Origin: Rhynchopus sp. YZ270_cl-10
Lineage: Eukaryota; Euglenozoa; Diplonemea; Diplonemida; Diplonemidae
Direction: 5' to 3'
Length of the DNA stretch: 64,000 nucleotides
Assembly: GCA_964035575.1 (NCBI GenBank)
Contig: OZ037851.1
Location: 1,364,001 to 1,428,000, forward strand
Positions 10,304-18,904 of the stretch are shown here, piece by piece (the first letter of the stretch is position 1; every line of letters begins with the position of its first letter). Made by a program: the position numbers and the translations under genes. The notes under the pieces are model-generated. The model was not told where the DNA came from, searched no databases, and saw only the letters and a program-made list of their open reading frames with translations.

Positions 10304-10391
10304 GGTTTTTATATTAACCCTCTCCACCCTTTCCACCTTCTCCACACTGCGCCACCCACACAAAAGCGCATCTCCATTGTGCTAAGAACCA

Positions 10392-12032
10392 ATGAGTCTA
10401 CACGACCTGATCCTGGAGGACCCTTCCTACAAAGACGAGCACTATGCCGGCTCAGAAATGCGGTGGCTTCAAAACACGTTGACAAGCCTGCCGCCGGATG
10501 ACGGTCCCTACCCCGTTCTCGACGCGACAGTGCGGTCAGATGTCGAAGTGCTCGAGGTGGATGTGTTCCCCGTGGACGAGCAGGACTATATGGAGATGCA
10601 GACGGAAGTGTCGGAGGACGGTGTCGCTGTGTCCTGTGCGTCTGGGGGTGCACCCTCACAACCGTTTCCTGTGAAGAAGTTCGTTGCCCTGGCTATGATC
10701 CTCTGCACAAATGGAATCTGCATTTCAGTTATTTTCCCGTTTCTCAGGTTTTACGTCGTTGATTTGGGGATATCCGAAAAAGAGTCGGGGACGTACGTCG
10801 GGATAGTTGCCGCAGCGTTCATGGTTGGACGCACACTGTTCTCAATGTGCTGGGGGAGGTTTGCAGACTCCCGCGGGCGGATACCAGCCATCATCATCTC
10901 ACTAATGTCTATCAACATTCTGTCCATTTGCTTCGGACTTCCTGTCAACGTCTGGGTCAGTGCTTTGATCCGTTTCCTGGGTGGTGCGACCAACTGCCTC
11001 TCTGGTCTTGGCAAGGTGATTGCCTCTGAACTAGTCCCCGAAGAGCAGCAGGCACGCGCCATGTCAATTGCCTCTGTGGCATGGGGCTCTGGGCTTATCT
11101 TTGGGCCTGCGTTTGGTGGGTGGCTGTCGGACTTTGACATTCCGGTGCCTTATTTGCCACCTATGTTGTTTCTCTGCGCAGTGGCAACAATTTCCCTTGT
11201 CCTGGTCCTCCGCTACTTACCCGAAACTCTTGTCAAGAAGGAGGCAGACACCACACCACGTGCCTCAACATACCAGCTTGTCACCCACCCCCTCCTCCTC
11301 AAGGTCACGCTCCTGCACTGTGTGTGGTCCCTGCAAAGTCTGTCAAACACAACGCTCTTCAATACATGGGCATCAACGGATGTAGGTCTTGGGGGCTTGG
11401 GGCTGAAGAGTGCAGACCTGGGGACAATACAGTCGATCGCAGGGTGCATCATGATGGCGATGCAGTTCTTTGTGATGCCTCCTCTGTGCAAGCGGCTTGG
11501 CATGAAGAAGCTTGTGTATATGAGTCTCGGTCTGTACCTCCCGCTGCAGCTGTTGGTGCCGCTGCTAAGGTCTTTGCCTGGGGTGGTGAACCCTGTGGAT
11601 ATGGATGAGATGAGTGCAGGGGACAACATCACTGCGGTTGAGGAGGGCAGCACAACATACCATCTTGTCAGTGGCGGGGAGAAGGCGCTGCTGATGGCGC
11701 TGTTGACGGTCATCACAGGCTTCATGCTTGCGTTGTCGAACTTCTGCTTCACTATCCAGTTCATGTACATCAACAACTCGGTCAAACCTTCCAACCGCGC
11801 ATCAGCCCAAGGCATGGCCACAGCCCTCGCAAGCGTGTTCAAGTCCTTAGGTCCCTTCATCGTGGGCATGCTCTTCAGCTGGTCCATCTCCGAAGAACGT
11901 GGCTTCCCTCTAAACTTTTCGTTCGCGTACATCTGCCTGGCAGCGGTGACCTGCATTTCGTTGGCAGTGACGACAATTCTACCGGAGAGTCTTGACAAGC
12001 CAGTCGGTGAAGACTCGCCCGGCGCGTTGTAA
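10392..12032 (+). CDS. Major facilitator superfamily transporter, ZIF/ZIFL-like
   Basis: 546 residues with no intron. A hydrophilic, acidic N-terminus of about 95 residues precedes 12 predicted membrane helices. Between helices 2 and 3 lies the MFS signature as WGRFADSRGR. The helix 4-5 region reads FLGGATNCLSGLGKVIASEL and then SIASVAWGSGLIFGPAFGGW, close in style to plant zinc-induced-facilitator-like transporters and to TetA-type drug/H+ antiporters. A long central loop follows helix 6. The likely role is proton-coupled transport of a small solute across the plasma or an organelle membrane. The substrate cannot be read from sequence. The ATG at 10392 is the first in frame after the acceptor AG. 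Gene and codon use are ordinary. Confidence 0.85.
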   Translation: MSLHDLILEDPSYKDEHYAGSEMRWLQNTLTSLPPDDGPYPVLDATVRSDVEVLEVDVFPVDEQDYMEMQTEVSEDGVAVSCASGGAPSQPFPVKKFVALAMILCTNGICISVIFPFLRFYVVDLGISEKESGTYVGIVAAAFMVGRTLFSMCWGRFADSRGRIPAIIISLMSINILSICFGLPVNVWVSALIRFLGGATNCLSGLGKVIASELVPEEQQARAMSIASVAWGSGLIFGPAFGGWLSDFDIPVPYLPPMLFLCAVATISLVLVLRYLPETLVKKEADTTPRASTYQLVTHPLLLKVTLLHCVWSLQSLSNTTLFNTWASTDVGLGGLGLKSADLGTIQSIAGCIMMAMQFFVMPPLCKRLGMKKLVYMSLGLYLPLQLLVPLLRSLPGVVNPVDMDEMSAGDNITAVEEGSTTYHLVSGGEKALLMALLTVITGFMLALSNFCFTIQFMYINNSVKPSNRASAQGMATALASVFKSLGPFIVGMLFSWSISEERGFPLNFSFAYICLAAVTCISLAVTTILPESLDKPVGEDSPGAL

Positions 12033-12355
12033 TATAACTATTCTGTTTTATTTTTTTGCGAAAGAACATAGTAATGGAAGCCCATCCGGGGAGGTCTGCC
12101 CGACCAAGATTTCAAAATAAATGTTTCCAACCCGGCAGAGAAAGAACGGAAGACCTCGCAAGGTTTGGCACAGAACTGCGTTCTCCAATATTAAAACGAT
12201 GTACATTCGTTTTCCATTTGGACACATTGGTTCGACACCCTCTCCGGCTTTGCACTTTGTTTGTTGTTGTTCCACTTTTCACACTTTTCACACTTTTCAC
12301 ACTTTTCACATTTCCTCCCCCTTTTGGGGTTTACTTCGATTCGTGTATTCACACT

Positions 12356-12476
12356 ACCGTAGTGGTTAAGAGTAGCATAGGGAGAGGTTGCTCCATGTTC
12401 ACTTCTCAAGCCCAAGTGGATAGATTCGGCGGTTAAAAGTTCATCGTACTGCACCTATTTTGCGTTCGAATGTCGC
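12356..12476 (+). repeat. tRNA-like A and B boxes, probable degenerate tRNA-derived repeat
   Basis: CCGTAGTGGTTAAGAGTAGC resembles a D arm with an A box. GCGTTCGAATGTCGCC, about 100 nt further on, resembles a T arm. The T stem does not pair and there is no acceptor stem, so this is not a working tRNA gene. Confidence 0.3.
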
Positions 12477-13774
12477 CGTTTTTTATCTTTTTCTAACTTT
12501 TTTCTTTTTTCTTTTTGCGCTACTGCTTGACAGCGCCCGCCCTATTTTTGCTTAGATAATTGCCGGAGGGAGGGGTGGCAATAACTTCCAAGCCCTTTTT
12601 TTTGCCATTTTTTTTTGGATTTTCAAAGGATCAAAAGCCTCCCTTTCTTCATTTTCTTCCAGGAGTTCTTTTTACTGCCTGAGTGTGTTGTTCAATGATA
12701 AAATAGTTGATTTAATCTTTCACCCCATATGCGTATGTATTGATTGGTCGGTTGAATCTACTGACTGATTTAATGATGTTGTTAGTGTCTGCTCCCTTAG
12801 GGGCCTTAGCAGTAACAACATTGTCCCCTCTTTTCAATGTGTCTAAGCACAGAGAGTCTCACGAGCTTTTCTCTCTTGTTTTTGTGAAAATAATGGTGGA
12901 GTTGCCTGTGCAATTTCCTCCCCCCTCTTTTTCTTCATTTTTTTTTCAAAAAGTTCTGTAGAAAACCTGGTGTAAGATCAGTATTTTTTTTTGCTGTTCC
13001 CTGGTTGCTCCGTGGTTGTTGTTGTTGGTAGTTGTTGGTTCTTTGTAACAATACCATAGCTTGTGGTTCGCAACCATGAGAGTTCAGAGTTGGTAGCGAG
13101 TGTCTTGGGGGTCTGTGAACACGTTCCGTTTTTTGCGTGTGCAACCCCACCCCAAGTTTTTTTTTGAAATATTGTGCATCGAAAAAGTAAAGAGCCCCTA
13201 CAATACCCGATAAGTTAGTTGGCCTCCATGGGAGCATCACTTAAACACAAAAGGGGTGGGTGTTCTTTTGCTTTTGAAAGGCGCGTTTTGAAAAAAATAA
13301 TTTTAATTGTGAATAAGTTTTTTTTGTTTTGTTATTATAGCCTCGCCCTGCTCCCACCCCGTTTAATGACGGACCTGCCAGTGCGCGTAGTGTCCGTGGT
13401 CATAGGTAACTCCACCTTGTCTATGAGAGTTCTTGTTCTTACTCAGAGCAGTCATGGTGATTGGTGCCAGTGTCCCCCTTTTTTTTTGCTTTTTTGATTT
13501 TTCGTTTTCAGGTGTGTGCACACAGTAATGTGCATTCAGCGTTTTCACTTTTGATTTTTAGTTTTTTTTTCTGGGTATCATGTTGTAAATGTGGTTAAGG
13601 GTATTAATACGGTACACATTTATCTGCACGGTGTTACCCCACCGTGTATGTGCATCAAGGGACTTCAGAGTGCTTGTTATAGTGCAGACCCTTCGTAATG
13701 TCTGGAGAAGAGCTGACAAAGGAAGATTCACTTCGCTCCAGTGGAACAGTACGGAGAGAAATTCGGTACAATAC

Positions 13775-13867
13775 ATGGCGCCTGTTACCGGGTATGGGGT
13801 ATTTCCGGGTTTTTTTGCAAATCTCGGATACATTACCTTATTCCCGGTGCCCGGTAACGGGTGCCAT
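13775..13867. repeat. Hairpin element, ATGGCGCCTGTTACCGGG ends
   Basis: About 25 bp at each end are complementary (ATGGCGCCTGTTACCGGG against CCCGGTAACGGGTGCCAT) around a 45-nt loop. Non-coding; looks like a small fold-back MITE. Confidence 0.65.
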
Positions 13868-14082
13868 CCAAAATCATAAAAAAAAAGCACGGAAGTCTCG
13901 CATGTACACACTGTTTCTTTAATACGCAATTTGTTCCCATCTCTCGGGGCTTGTGTGATTTTTCTTTTGCCCATTTTTTTTCTTTGCCGGCCCTAACCTC
14001 TTTTTCCTTTACACTGGTGGTGTTTCATGGAAATAAAACAGGGTTTAGCGAAGAGTGCGACAGAGGACACAATGCCCAACAC

Positions 14083-14114
<32 letters not shown>

Positions 14115-14501
14115 AAAAAAAAACTTGAAAAGACCGAAAATTACTTCTTTTTTTTGAAGAAATTTCTTCAGGGTTGCCCAGGCCGGAGGCTTTAGTGTCT
14201 CAAAACCCTGGCATACTCTTTAGAAATTCCGGTCTTTTTTTGGTGATATTGCCTTCTTTCTTTTCGTTTTTTATTTTGTTTTCTCTCTACCTTTTCCCTA
14301 TCTGTTCGCCAGATTATCTTGTTTTTTTTATTATTATTTTTAGAGACAGATGCACCTCACGGATCCATTCATCTTTCAATTTCCCCCCTTTTTTTTTTTG
14401 CCTTTTTTTTTTGTTGCACCACGCACAACCTCTACGTGTTATGTTTTATTACCTGAATTCTGTAAGAATTTTTTCTTATAGATTGGTTTTCCTCTACTTA
14501 T

Positions 14502-14668
14502 TACATACAATGCAACGAGGCCCGGATCGGCCTCGCTAAGGCCGGCTCAGGCGTACTAATAATACCCAGACGTGATTGTAAGTATTAGTACACCTCAGCC
14601 ACGTCTCAGATAGATTTTCCTGACGATGCCTACGTTCAGGCGTAGTTGGCCTCGCTGTATTGTATGCG
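14502..14668. mobile_element. MITE with CATACAATGCAACGAGGC ends, copy 1
   Basis: CATACAATGCAACGAGGCC on the left, GGCCTCGCTGTATTGTATG on the right. The interior has its own inverted pair, CTCAGGCGTACTAATA and TATTAGTACACCTCAG. The copy at 42146-42296 shares ends and interior. Confidence 0.7.
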
Positions 14669-15120
14669 AGTAGGCTCCATTCTGAATGGAGAGCATATTT
14701 TTTTTGGGGGCGACTATTGGGGGGTTTCAATATAACTCCCTTAGCCGTGTCTGCACCTAGGGGGGCAGAGCGGCTTTGAATCATCTTAACAAAACTTTTC
14801 TTTAATCGAACAGTTATGTCGCCCCGTCCCTTCCAGTCCTATTCCTTGCTTTTTGTCTTGTTTCTTTTTATTGGTGACTCTGTACGAAGAGGCAGTCTTA
14901 CAACAAAAAACTCTCGTTTTATTTTCATTTCTAAAAAAAAATGGCACCTCCCATACAGCATTTCCCTATCCCCACACTCCCCTAAAGCCTCTTCTGGCTC
15001 TTCTGAGGATTGGAACCGGTAGGTGCACAAGCTTGAAGGGGTTCGACTGAAGGGGTTCGACCCATTTCCACGAGAACGAAAATCATTCTTGAAGAAGAGT
15101 CCACGCAGCGCCATCGCTCC

Positions 15121-15393
15121 TCATTCGCATCTGAGCCGAGCGGAATTACTTAAGAATGTCGTCCGAGAACACCATCGCCCTCCCTTAAGATTGCCATGTA
15201 GTTGGACAAGCTTGTCCGCCGGCACCCCCGCGTCCTCCTCTAGTCCATCAAAGTTTTGTGTGATAACACTAGTTATCACGCCTTCTCTAACAAGCCTGTC
15301 CCAGTTCGTACTTGCGATGCATGGTGCTGTGCTACCGCACGGTGCGCCAGAGTTTTTTTTTGGTGATGTAAACTTCGGACCTTGAGAACCCAC
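15121..15393 (-). pseudogene. Sirtuin (Sir2 deacylase) fragment
   Basis: The minus frame contains LVREGVITSVITQNFDGLEE followed by DKLVQLHGN. This is the NAD-binding GxxTQNxDGL block and the catalytic-histidine motif of Sir2 proteins. The N-terminal GAGxS and PDFRS motifs, and the zinc cysteines that should follow HGN, are not found in frame nearby: after HGNL the frame runs into unrelated residues and a stop. So this is either one exon of a split gene or, more likely, a relic. It is one of only two places with believable coding on the minus strand. An adjacent minus frame (about 15360-15450, LLTTEDAFDGTVALDPAWVL) may belong to the same relic. Confidence 0.5.
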
Positions 15394-15610
15394 GCTGGGT
15401 CGAGAGCCACGGTTCCATCAAAAGCGTCCTCTGTGGTCAGCAGCCCTTTGTAGTTCCTACGCTACAGCATGTTTTTTCCAGGACCTGCAGGAGTGTCTCT
15501 CGCTTTTCCAATAACACCCTGCAAGCTGTCCACTCCAAGGCGGCATCAAACAACTACAAGAAGGATCACGACAATACTTTTCACCACCCCTATTTCAGTT
15601 ATTTCAACAC

Positions 15611-15612
15611 AG
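15611..15612 (+). promoter_or_regulatory. Candidate trans-splice acceptor for the CEP44-like gene
   Basis: AG in TTTCAACACAG, only 3 nt before the ATG at 15616. Confidence 0.45.
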
Positions 15613-15615
15613 AAA

Positions 15616-16341
15616 ATGCAGCTTCGAAGCATTTCTACTGGGTCACCTTCGAGCCGTTCATCGACAGTGTTAAGTGAACGGAATGAGCGGGGTGCTAAGG
15701 TGCCGGCGCTGTCTCACACGGGGCGGTTGAAGCTTGTGAAGTTGCGGACACTGCTTATCGCGAATGGGTTTCGTGATGTGGACGTGGTGGAGGAGGCTAC
15801 GTTTGGGAGTGGGGAGCCGTGGATGTCGTTGGCTGTGTTGGGGTTTCTGTTTGACGCGTTCCCTGCGTGTGTGTTGCATTGGCTGCAGGGATACGAATGG
15901 TTTGTAGAGGAGGCAACCGACCATGGGTTCGTTTCACAGCTCTGGCGGGTGCTTCAGATTGAAACCGGGCACGTCCCTGCCATCACCGTGACGCAGTTCT
16001 TTGCACCACGCTTTGCAGAGCATAAAATCGACATCCTGCTTGAAGTGCTCGCCCTCATGAAGCGGACTGCACGGCGTGCGAAAGGTGTTGGCCCGCATCC
16101 ACGTAGGGCAGTGCCGCACTCCCCTACACCGAGGGGTGAGGGGTGTGTGGCAGCAACATCACCGGCAGGAGTTGCTACCCCGCAAAGAAGGGAGAGGGGA
16201 GGTGGAGCGGAAGCGGGGAGCGTTAGCCCGCAAGGAGGAGGTGGTGGTGGTGGTGGTGCACGGTTTGTGCCAAGCGCTTCGACCCCAGAACGCCCCTGCC
16301 GTGCCACCTTGTTCTCCTCATTGCCCCAGGTGACCGCGTGA
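15616..16341 (+). CDS. CEP44-domain protein
   Basis: 241 residues. The ATG at 15616 is preferred over earlier in-frame codons because it directly follows an acceptor-like AG. Residues about 28-155 match the CEP44 domain: GRLKLVKLRTLLIANGF, then EPWMSLAVLGFLFDAFP, FVSQLWRVLQIETG and ITVTQFFAPRFAEHKIDILL. In animals CEP44 is a centriole/spindle-pole protein needed for centriole-to-centrosome conversion, so a basal-body role is the natural guess. The C-terminal 85 residues are Pro/Gly/Arg-rich with an eight-glycine run and look disordered. No intron is needed. Confidence 0.68.
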   Translation: MQLRSISTGSPSSRSSTVLSERNERGAKVPALSHTGRLKLVKLRTLLIANGFRDVDVVEEATFGSGEPWMSLAVLGFLFDAFPACVLHWLQGYEWFVEEATDHGFVSQLWRVLQIETGHVPAITVTQFFAPRFAEHKIDILLEVLALMKRTARRAKGVGPHPRRAVPHSPTPRGEGCVAATSPAGVATPQRRERGGGAEAGSVSPQGGGGGGGGARFVPSASTPERPCRATLFSSLPQVTA

Positions 16342-16701
16342 ATGGGGGGCAACGTTGTTTGTTTATTGGACCATTTTTGCCCTTCGGCGAAATAATAGAT
16401 GGGTGGTTGTGTGTCGAGGCTGTAAAATGTGACACACAAGGGGTTTAAAAACTAGAAAAAGAAAACATAAGTGTTCCTCAGCACTTTCTAGATTAGTAAA
16501 TAAAAGATGGGGTGATTTTTTTAAGCTAGTATTTTGAATCAGGGTGGCGTAGTGTCCAGCTGACACTGCAGAGACATTGACGAAGTGTTGCCCATATTTA
16601 AAGACCTTTGACCTGGCTGCGCACTGCAGCGCACTGCAGCGCACGCAGAGAAACCTTGGTTCGATTTTCAAAACCATCATGGTTCAACAAAAATTAGACA
16701 T
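16342..16701. other. Intergenic with tRNA-box-like repeat
   Basis: At about 16547 GGTGGCGTAGTGTCCAGCTG looks like a tRNA D arm. TTGGTTCGATTTTC at about 16645 looks like a B box. A (GCACTGCAGC) duplication lies between. The same head (GGGTGG...TAGTG...GACACTG) recurs at about 7924. The T stem does not pair, so I read a tRNA-derived repeat, not a tRNA. Confidence 0.35.
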
Positions 16702-16940
16702 AAGGAAGGCGTTTGAGTGGCCAGTGCCTCATCTTTATGGCAACGGTTGCATAGGTCCCTACCCGAGATACTGCTGGGCTCCTTTCAGGTGACCAACTTA
16801 GGTTCATCGTGCCCACCTTTCTCTACTTTTCGACTCTCCTGACTACATGATGACATCAAGGCGATACCTTTACAACACGTGTTAGACTTCTGAGCAGGGT
16901 TGACCCCTTGCGACGAGAATAACTTTGCCAGCTGAATCAC
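16702..16940 (+). repeat. Tandem repeat unit 1 with embedded snoRNA candidate
   Basis: Unit 1 of a direct duplication (unit 2 is 16971-17189). The first 75 bp (AAGGAAGGCGTTTGAGTGGC to CCCGAGATACTG) and the last 90 bp are nearly identical in both. The middle differs: here it carries GGTGACCAACTTAGGTTCATC, a member of the CTTAGGTTCATC stem-loop family. In the first part, CAGTGCCTC can pair with GAGATACTG around a small GCAACGGTTGC hairpin, which could be an H/ACA-like fold. Confidence 0.75.
16847..16893 (+). ncRNA. Candidate C/D box snoRNA, copy 1
   Basis: Box C ATGATGA (16847-16853) and box D CTGA (16890-16893) are 36 nt apart. Ending one base before box D is CACGTGTTAGACT (16876-16888), the exact complement of AGTCTAACACGTG. 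I recall that stretch as part of eukaryotic LSU rRNA (…GGAGTCTAACACGTGCG…). By the box D plus five rule it would direct 2'-O-methylation of the C in AGTC. No terminal stem is obvious, and a second CTGA lies at about 16932, so the RNA may extend to it with this D acting as D'. Confidence 0.55.
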
Positions 16941-16970
16941 CATACACCACAGTAGCCCAGAATAGCATCA

Positions 16971-17189
16971 AAGGAAGGCGTTTGAGTGGCCAGTGCCTCA
17001 CCTTTATGGCAATGGTTGCATAGGTCCCTACCCGAGATACTGGGGTTCTTTTGTTTGTACTGTCAAATTCACTTTATTTTGACTCTCTTAACTACATGAT
17101 GACATCAAGGCGATACCTTTACAACACGTGTTAGACTTCTGAGCAGGGTTGACCCCTTGCGACGAGAATAACTTTGCCAGCTGAATCAC
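16971..17189 (+). repeat. Tandem repeat unit 2 with embedded snoRNA candidate
   Basis: Second unit of the duplication, ending 80 nt before the WD40 gene. Its middle carries GTACTGTCAAATTCACTTTA, a member of the CAACTTCACTTT family, in place of the CTTAGGTTCATC motif found in unit 1. Both flanking parts are conserved, with a silent-looking change in the small hairpin (GCAACGG to GCAATGG). Confidence 0.75.
17096..17142 (+). ncRNA. Candidate C/D box snoRNA, copy 2
   Basis: Identical to copy 1 from box C (17096-17102) to box D (17139-17142), with guide CACGTGTTAGACT at 17125-17137. Tandem snoRNA genes between protein genes are known in Euglenozoa. Confidence 0.55.
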
Positions 17190-17242
17190 TGTCACATCCC
17201 TCACACCTCACCCTCCCCTTCCCTCCCCTCTCCACACACTAC

Positions 17243-17244
17243 AG
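17243..17244 (+). promoter_or_regulatory. Candidate trans-splice acceptor for the WD40 gene
   Basis: AG in CACACTACAG after about 45 nt of almost pure CT/CA sequence, 26 nt before the ATG. One of the clearest examples in the window. Confidence 0.55.
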
Positions 17245-17270
17245 CATTCCACCATCCTTCTACGGCCACT

Positions 17271-18392
17271 ATGGAGATACACTGCGAAGTCTCTGAAACA
17301 AGCGAATCATGTACTGTGGAGGTTGATGTGTCCGACACTGTGGCAACGCTGTGCGACAAGGCGTCGCAAAGGATCCACAGTGCACGGACGGAAGCGAAGT
17401 GCGTCGTGAACTACAGCTTGCTGTTTGGCGGCGAGGCCCTGGACGGGGACACTGCCATTTCTGCGACATGCCTCGAGTCGGGGTGCAAGGTGTCCCTTGT
17501 TGTTGCGGCACACACACTACAGTGCAGGGAGTACCAAATGGACGTGGTGTGCAAGCTTGCACTGTCGCCCTGTGGACGGTACTGTGCGACGGGTATGCAC
17601 AACGAGACACACATCTACGACCTCGTGACCGGGGTGCGTGTGCACACCTATACCACGTCGGGGTTCTTCCTTGCTTTGACTGACGAATACATCGCCCTGG
17701 CAACGAATATGCAGACCACAGAGGTTCTCATCCGCAACTACAAGGAGAGCGACCGGGGTGCTGTGAAGGTGAACCACAGTGGCTTCGTGAATGCACTCTG
17801 TGCGACGCACTGCGGGGAGTGGCTTGTGGGTGCCTGGCGCACACAGGAGTGCACCTTGCGGGTCATCGACATCCGCACTGGGCACACCGCGCGGGAGACC
17901 CTTGGGGACTTCAACTTTGTGAGCGAGGTAGCTGTGTCCCGCTGCGCCAAATGGGTTGCCTGCGCCGAGAACGAGTGTGTCAGTCTCCACCTCTTTGACA
18001 CACTGGTACGGGTCTCAAGCTTTCCGATGACACGACGTGTCCTTTCGGTAAGCTTCTCACACTGCTCTAGCTTTGTTGCCGTGTCCTCCTCCAGTGGCGA
18101 GGTGTGCCTGATCGATGTGGAACATGGCAGGGCCGCTACACACTACCCCGTACACACCGACTGGGCACGTGGTGTCGTGATCAGCCCGTGTGGGGCGTAC
18201 GTTGTCTCCTTTGGCGACGATGCACGTGTCATGCAGAGCCACCTCAGCACAGGGGTCCTTGCACACGAGTACACATTCAACAGAAGCATCTACAGTGGTG
18301 CTATCAGCCCCTGCTCCCGCTACCTTATAACAGGTGGCGCGAATGGGACTTTGACTGTCTCGCCATGGAAGAGTACACACAGCGATGCGTAA
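17271..18392 (+). CDS. Ubiquitin-like domain plus WD40 propeller protein
   Basis: 373 residues, no intron. Residues 1-76 fit a ubiquitin-like fold: MEIHCEVS, a VDVSDTVATLCDKA helix start, then LLFGGEALDGDTAIS and CKVSLV, matching ubiquitin's LIFAGKQLEDGRTLS region. There is no C-terminal GG, so it is a fixed domain and not a modifier. From about residue 85 WD40-like blades follow, marked by LALSPCGRYCATG, ISPCGAYVVSFGDD and ISPCSRYLITGGANG. The blades lack most terminal WD pairs. A ubiquitin-like domain joined to a propeller suggests a scaffold or adaptor, possibly in proteasome or ubiquitin handling. The specific role is unknown. Confidence 0.72.
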   Translation: MEIHCEVSETSESCTVEVDVSDTVATLCDKASQRIHSARTEAKCVVNYSLLFGGEALDGDTAISATCLESGCKVSLVVAAHTLQCREYQMDVVCKLALSPCGRYCATGMHNETHIYDLVTGVRVHTYTTSGFFLALTDEYIALATNMQTTEVLIRNYKESDRGAVKVNHSGFVNALCATHCGEWLVGAWRTQECTLRVIDIRTGHTARETLGDFNFVSEVAVSRCAKWVACAENECVSLHLFDTLVRVSSFPMTRRVLSVSFSHCSSFVAVSSSSGEVCLIDVEHGRAATHYPVHTDWARGVVISPCGAYVVSFGDDARVMQSHLSTGVLAHEYTFNRSIYSGAISPCSRYLITGGANGTLTVSPWKSTHSDA

Positions 18393-18904
18393 TAAGCGCA
18401 ATCCTTGCTGGAAGGGCAATATGGTGTAATGTGTTGTGTGCTGTTCTTGAACGGGTATTTTTGGGGTTTTTTTGTTTTTTTGTTTTGTTTTTGTTTTTGG
18501 TTTCTTACTGTTCCCCCAGATGGCCAGTACTATTCTTTTCTTAGAGTGACGCTATCTGGAGAAGATAAAACAACTTTGACGGACGTTGTGTTAATACACT
18601 AATCCCCAACACCGTCCAAAATGCCTTCGGGCGACATTGTGCACAGACAGGGGTTTGCCAGTACAAACACCGCTTTCCCTCCACCCTGGTTTCCAATAAA
18701 ATGCACCCTTGCCCGCTAACCCCACAGTGGTACATTTTTTTTAGCTATTATTTAACACCCTCCTTCCCACTTCTTTCACACAAAAAAGAGAACTGTGTGA
18801 TAAAAAGATACCCACATTTCCCCCCCTTTTTTTGTCACACCACCTTCCACCCTCCACCCTCATCCTCACCCTCCTCACCCCCCTCCCTCCAGGACGGTGT
18901 CACC
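18393..18904. other. Intergenic, ends in strong CT-rich tract
   Basis: T-rich 3' flank of the WD40 gene, then about 100 nt of CT-rich sequence leading to the AG at 18891. No gene or repeat found. Confidence 0.6.
18891..18892 (+). promoter_or_regulatory. Candidate trans-splice acceptor for the H+-pyrophosphatase gene
   Basis: AG in CTCCCTCCAG, 12 nt before the ATG. Confidence 0.55.

Larger units (their letters stand above)
6244..10391. other. Long intergenic region of small repeats, no host gene seen
   Basis: Supported contents are listed separately: hairpins at 6763 and 7170, a stem-loop repeat at 8535, a MITE pair at 8623 and 10018, a short interspersed repeat at 9129, and the motif at 9951. 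In addition, a tRNA-box-A-like GGTGGTCTAGTGGCC occurs at about 7924 without a matching B box. A (CCCTTCA)4 run lies at 10259-10290 just before the acceptor of the MFS gene. Open frames are T-run artefacts (F-rich translations). Confidence 0.65.
12033..15120. other. Intergenic, repeat-rich, no gene seen
   Basis: Holds a 9-bp tandem run (CACTTTTCA about four times, 12273-12309), a tRNA-like stretch at 12356-12476, a hairpin at 13775-13867, a 29-nt A run at about 14083, and the MITE at 14502-14668. At 15034-15062 GAAGGGGTTCGAC is repeated in tandem; it resembles a B box but has no tRNA around it. Confidence 0.6.

Noticed and set aside
11213-11998. 261-codon minus frame
   Set aside because: Shadow of the MFS transporter; no recognisable protein.
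15034-15062. Tandem GAAGGGGTTCGAC resembling a tRNA B box
   Set aside because: No A box or tRNA fold around it.
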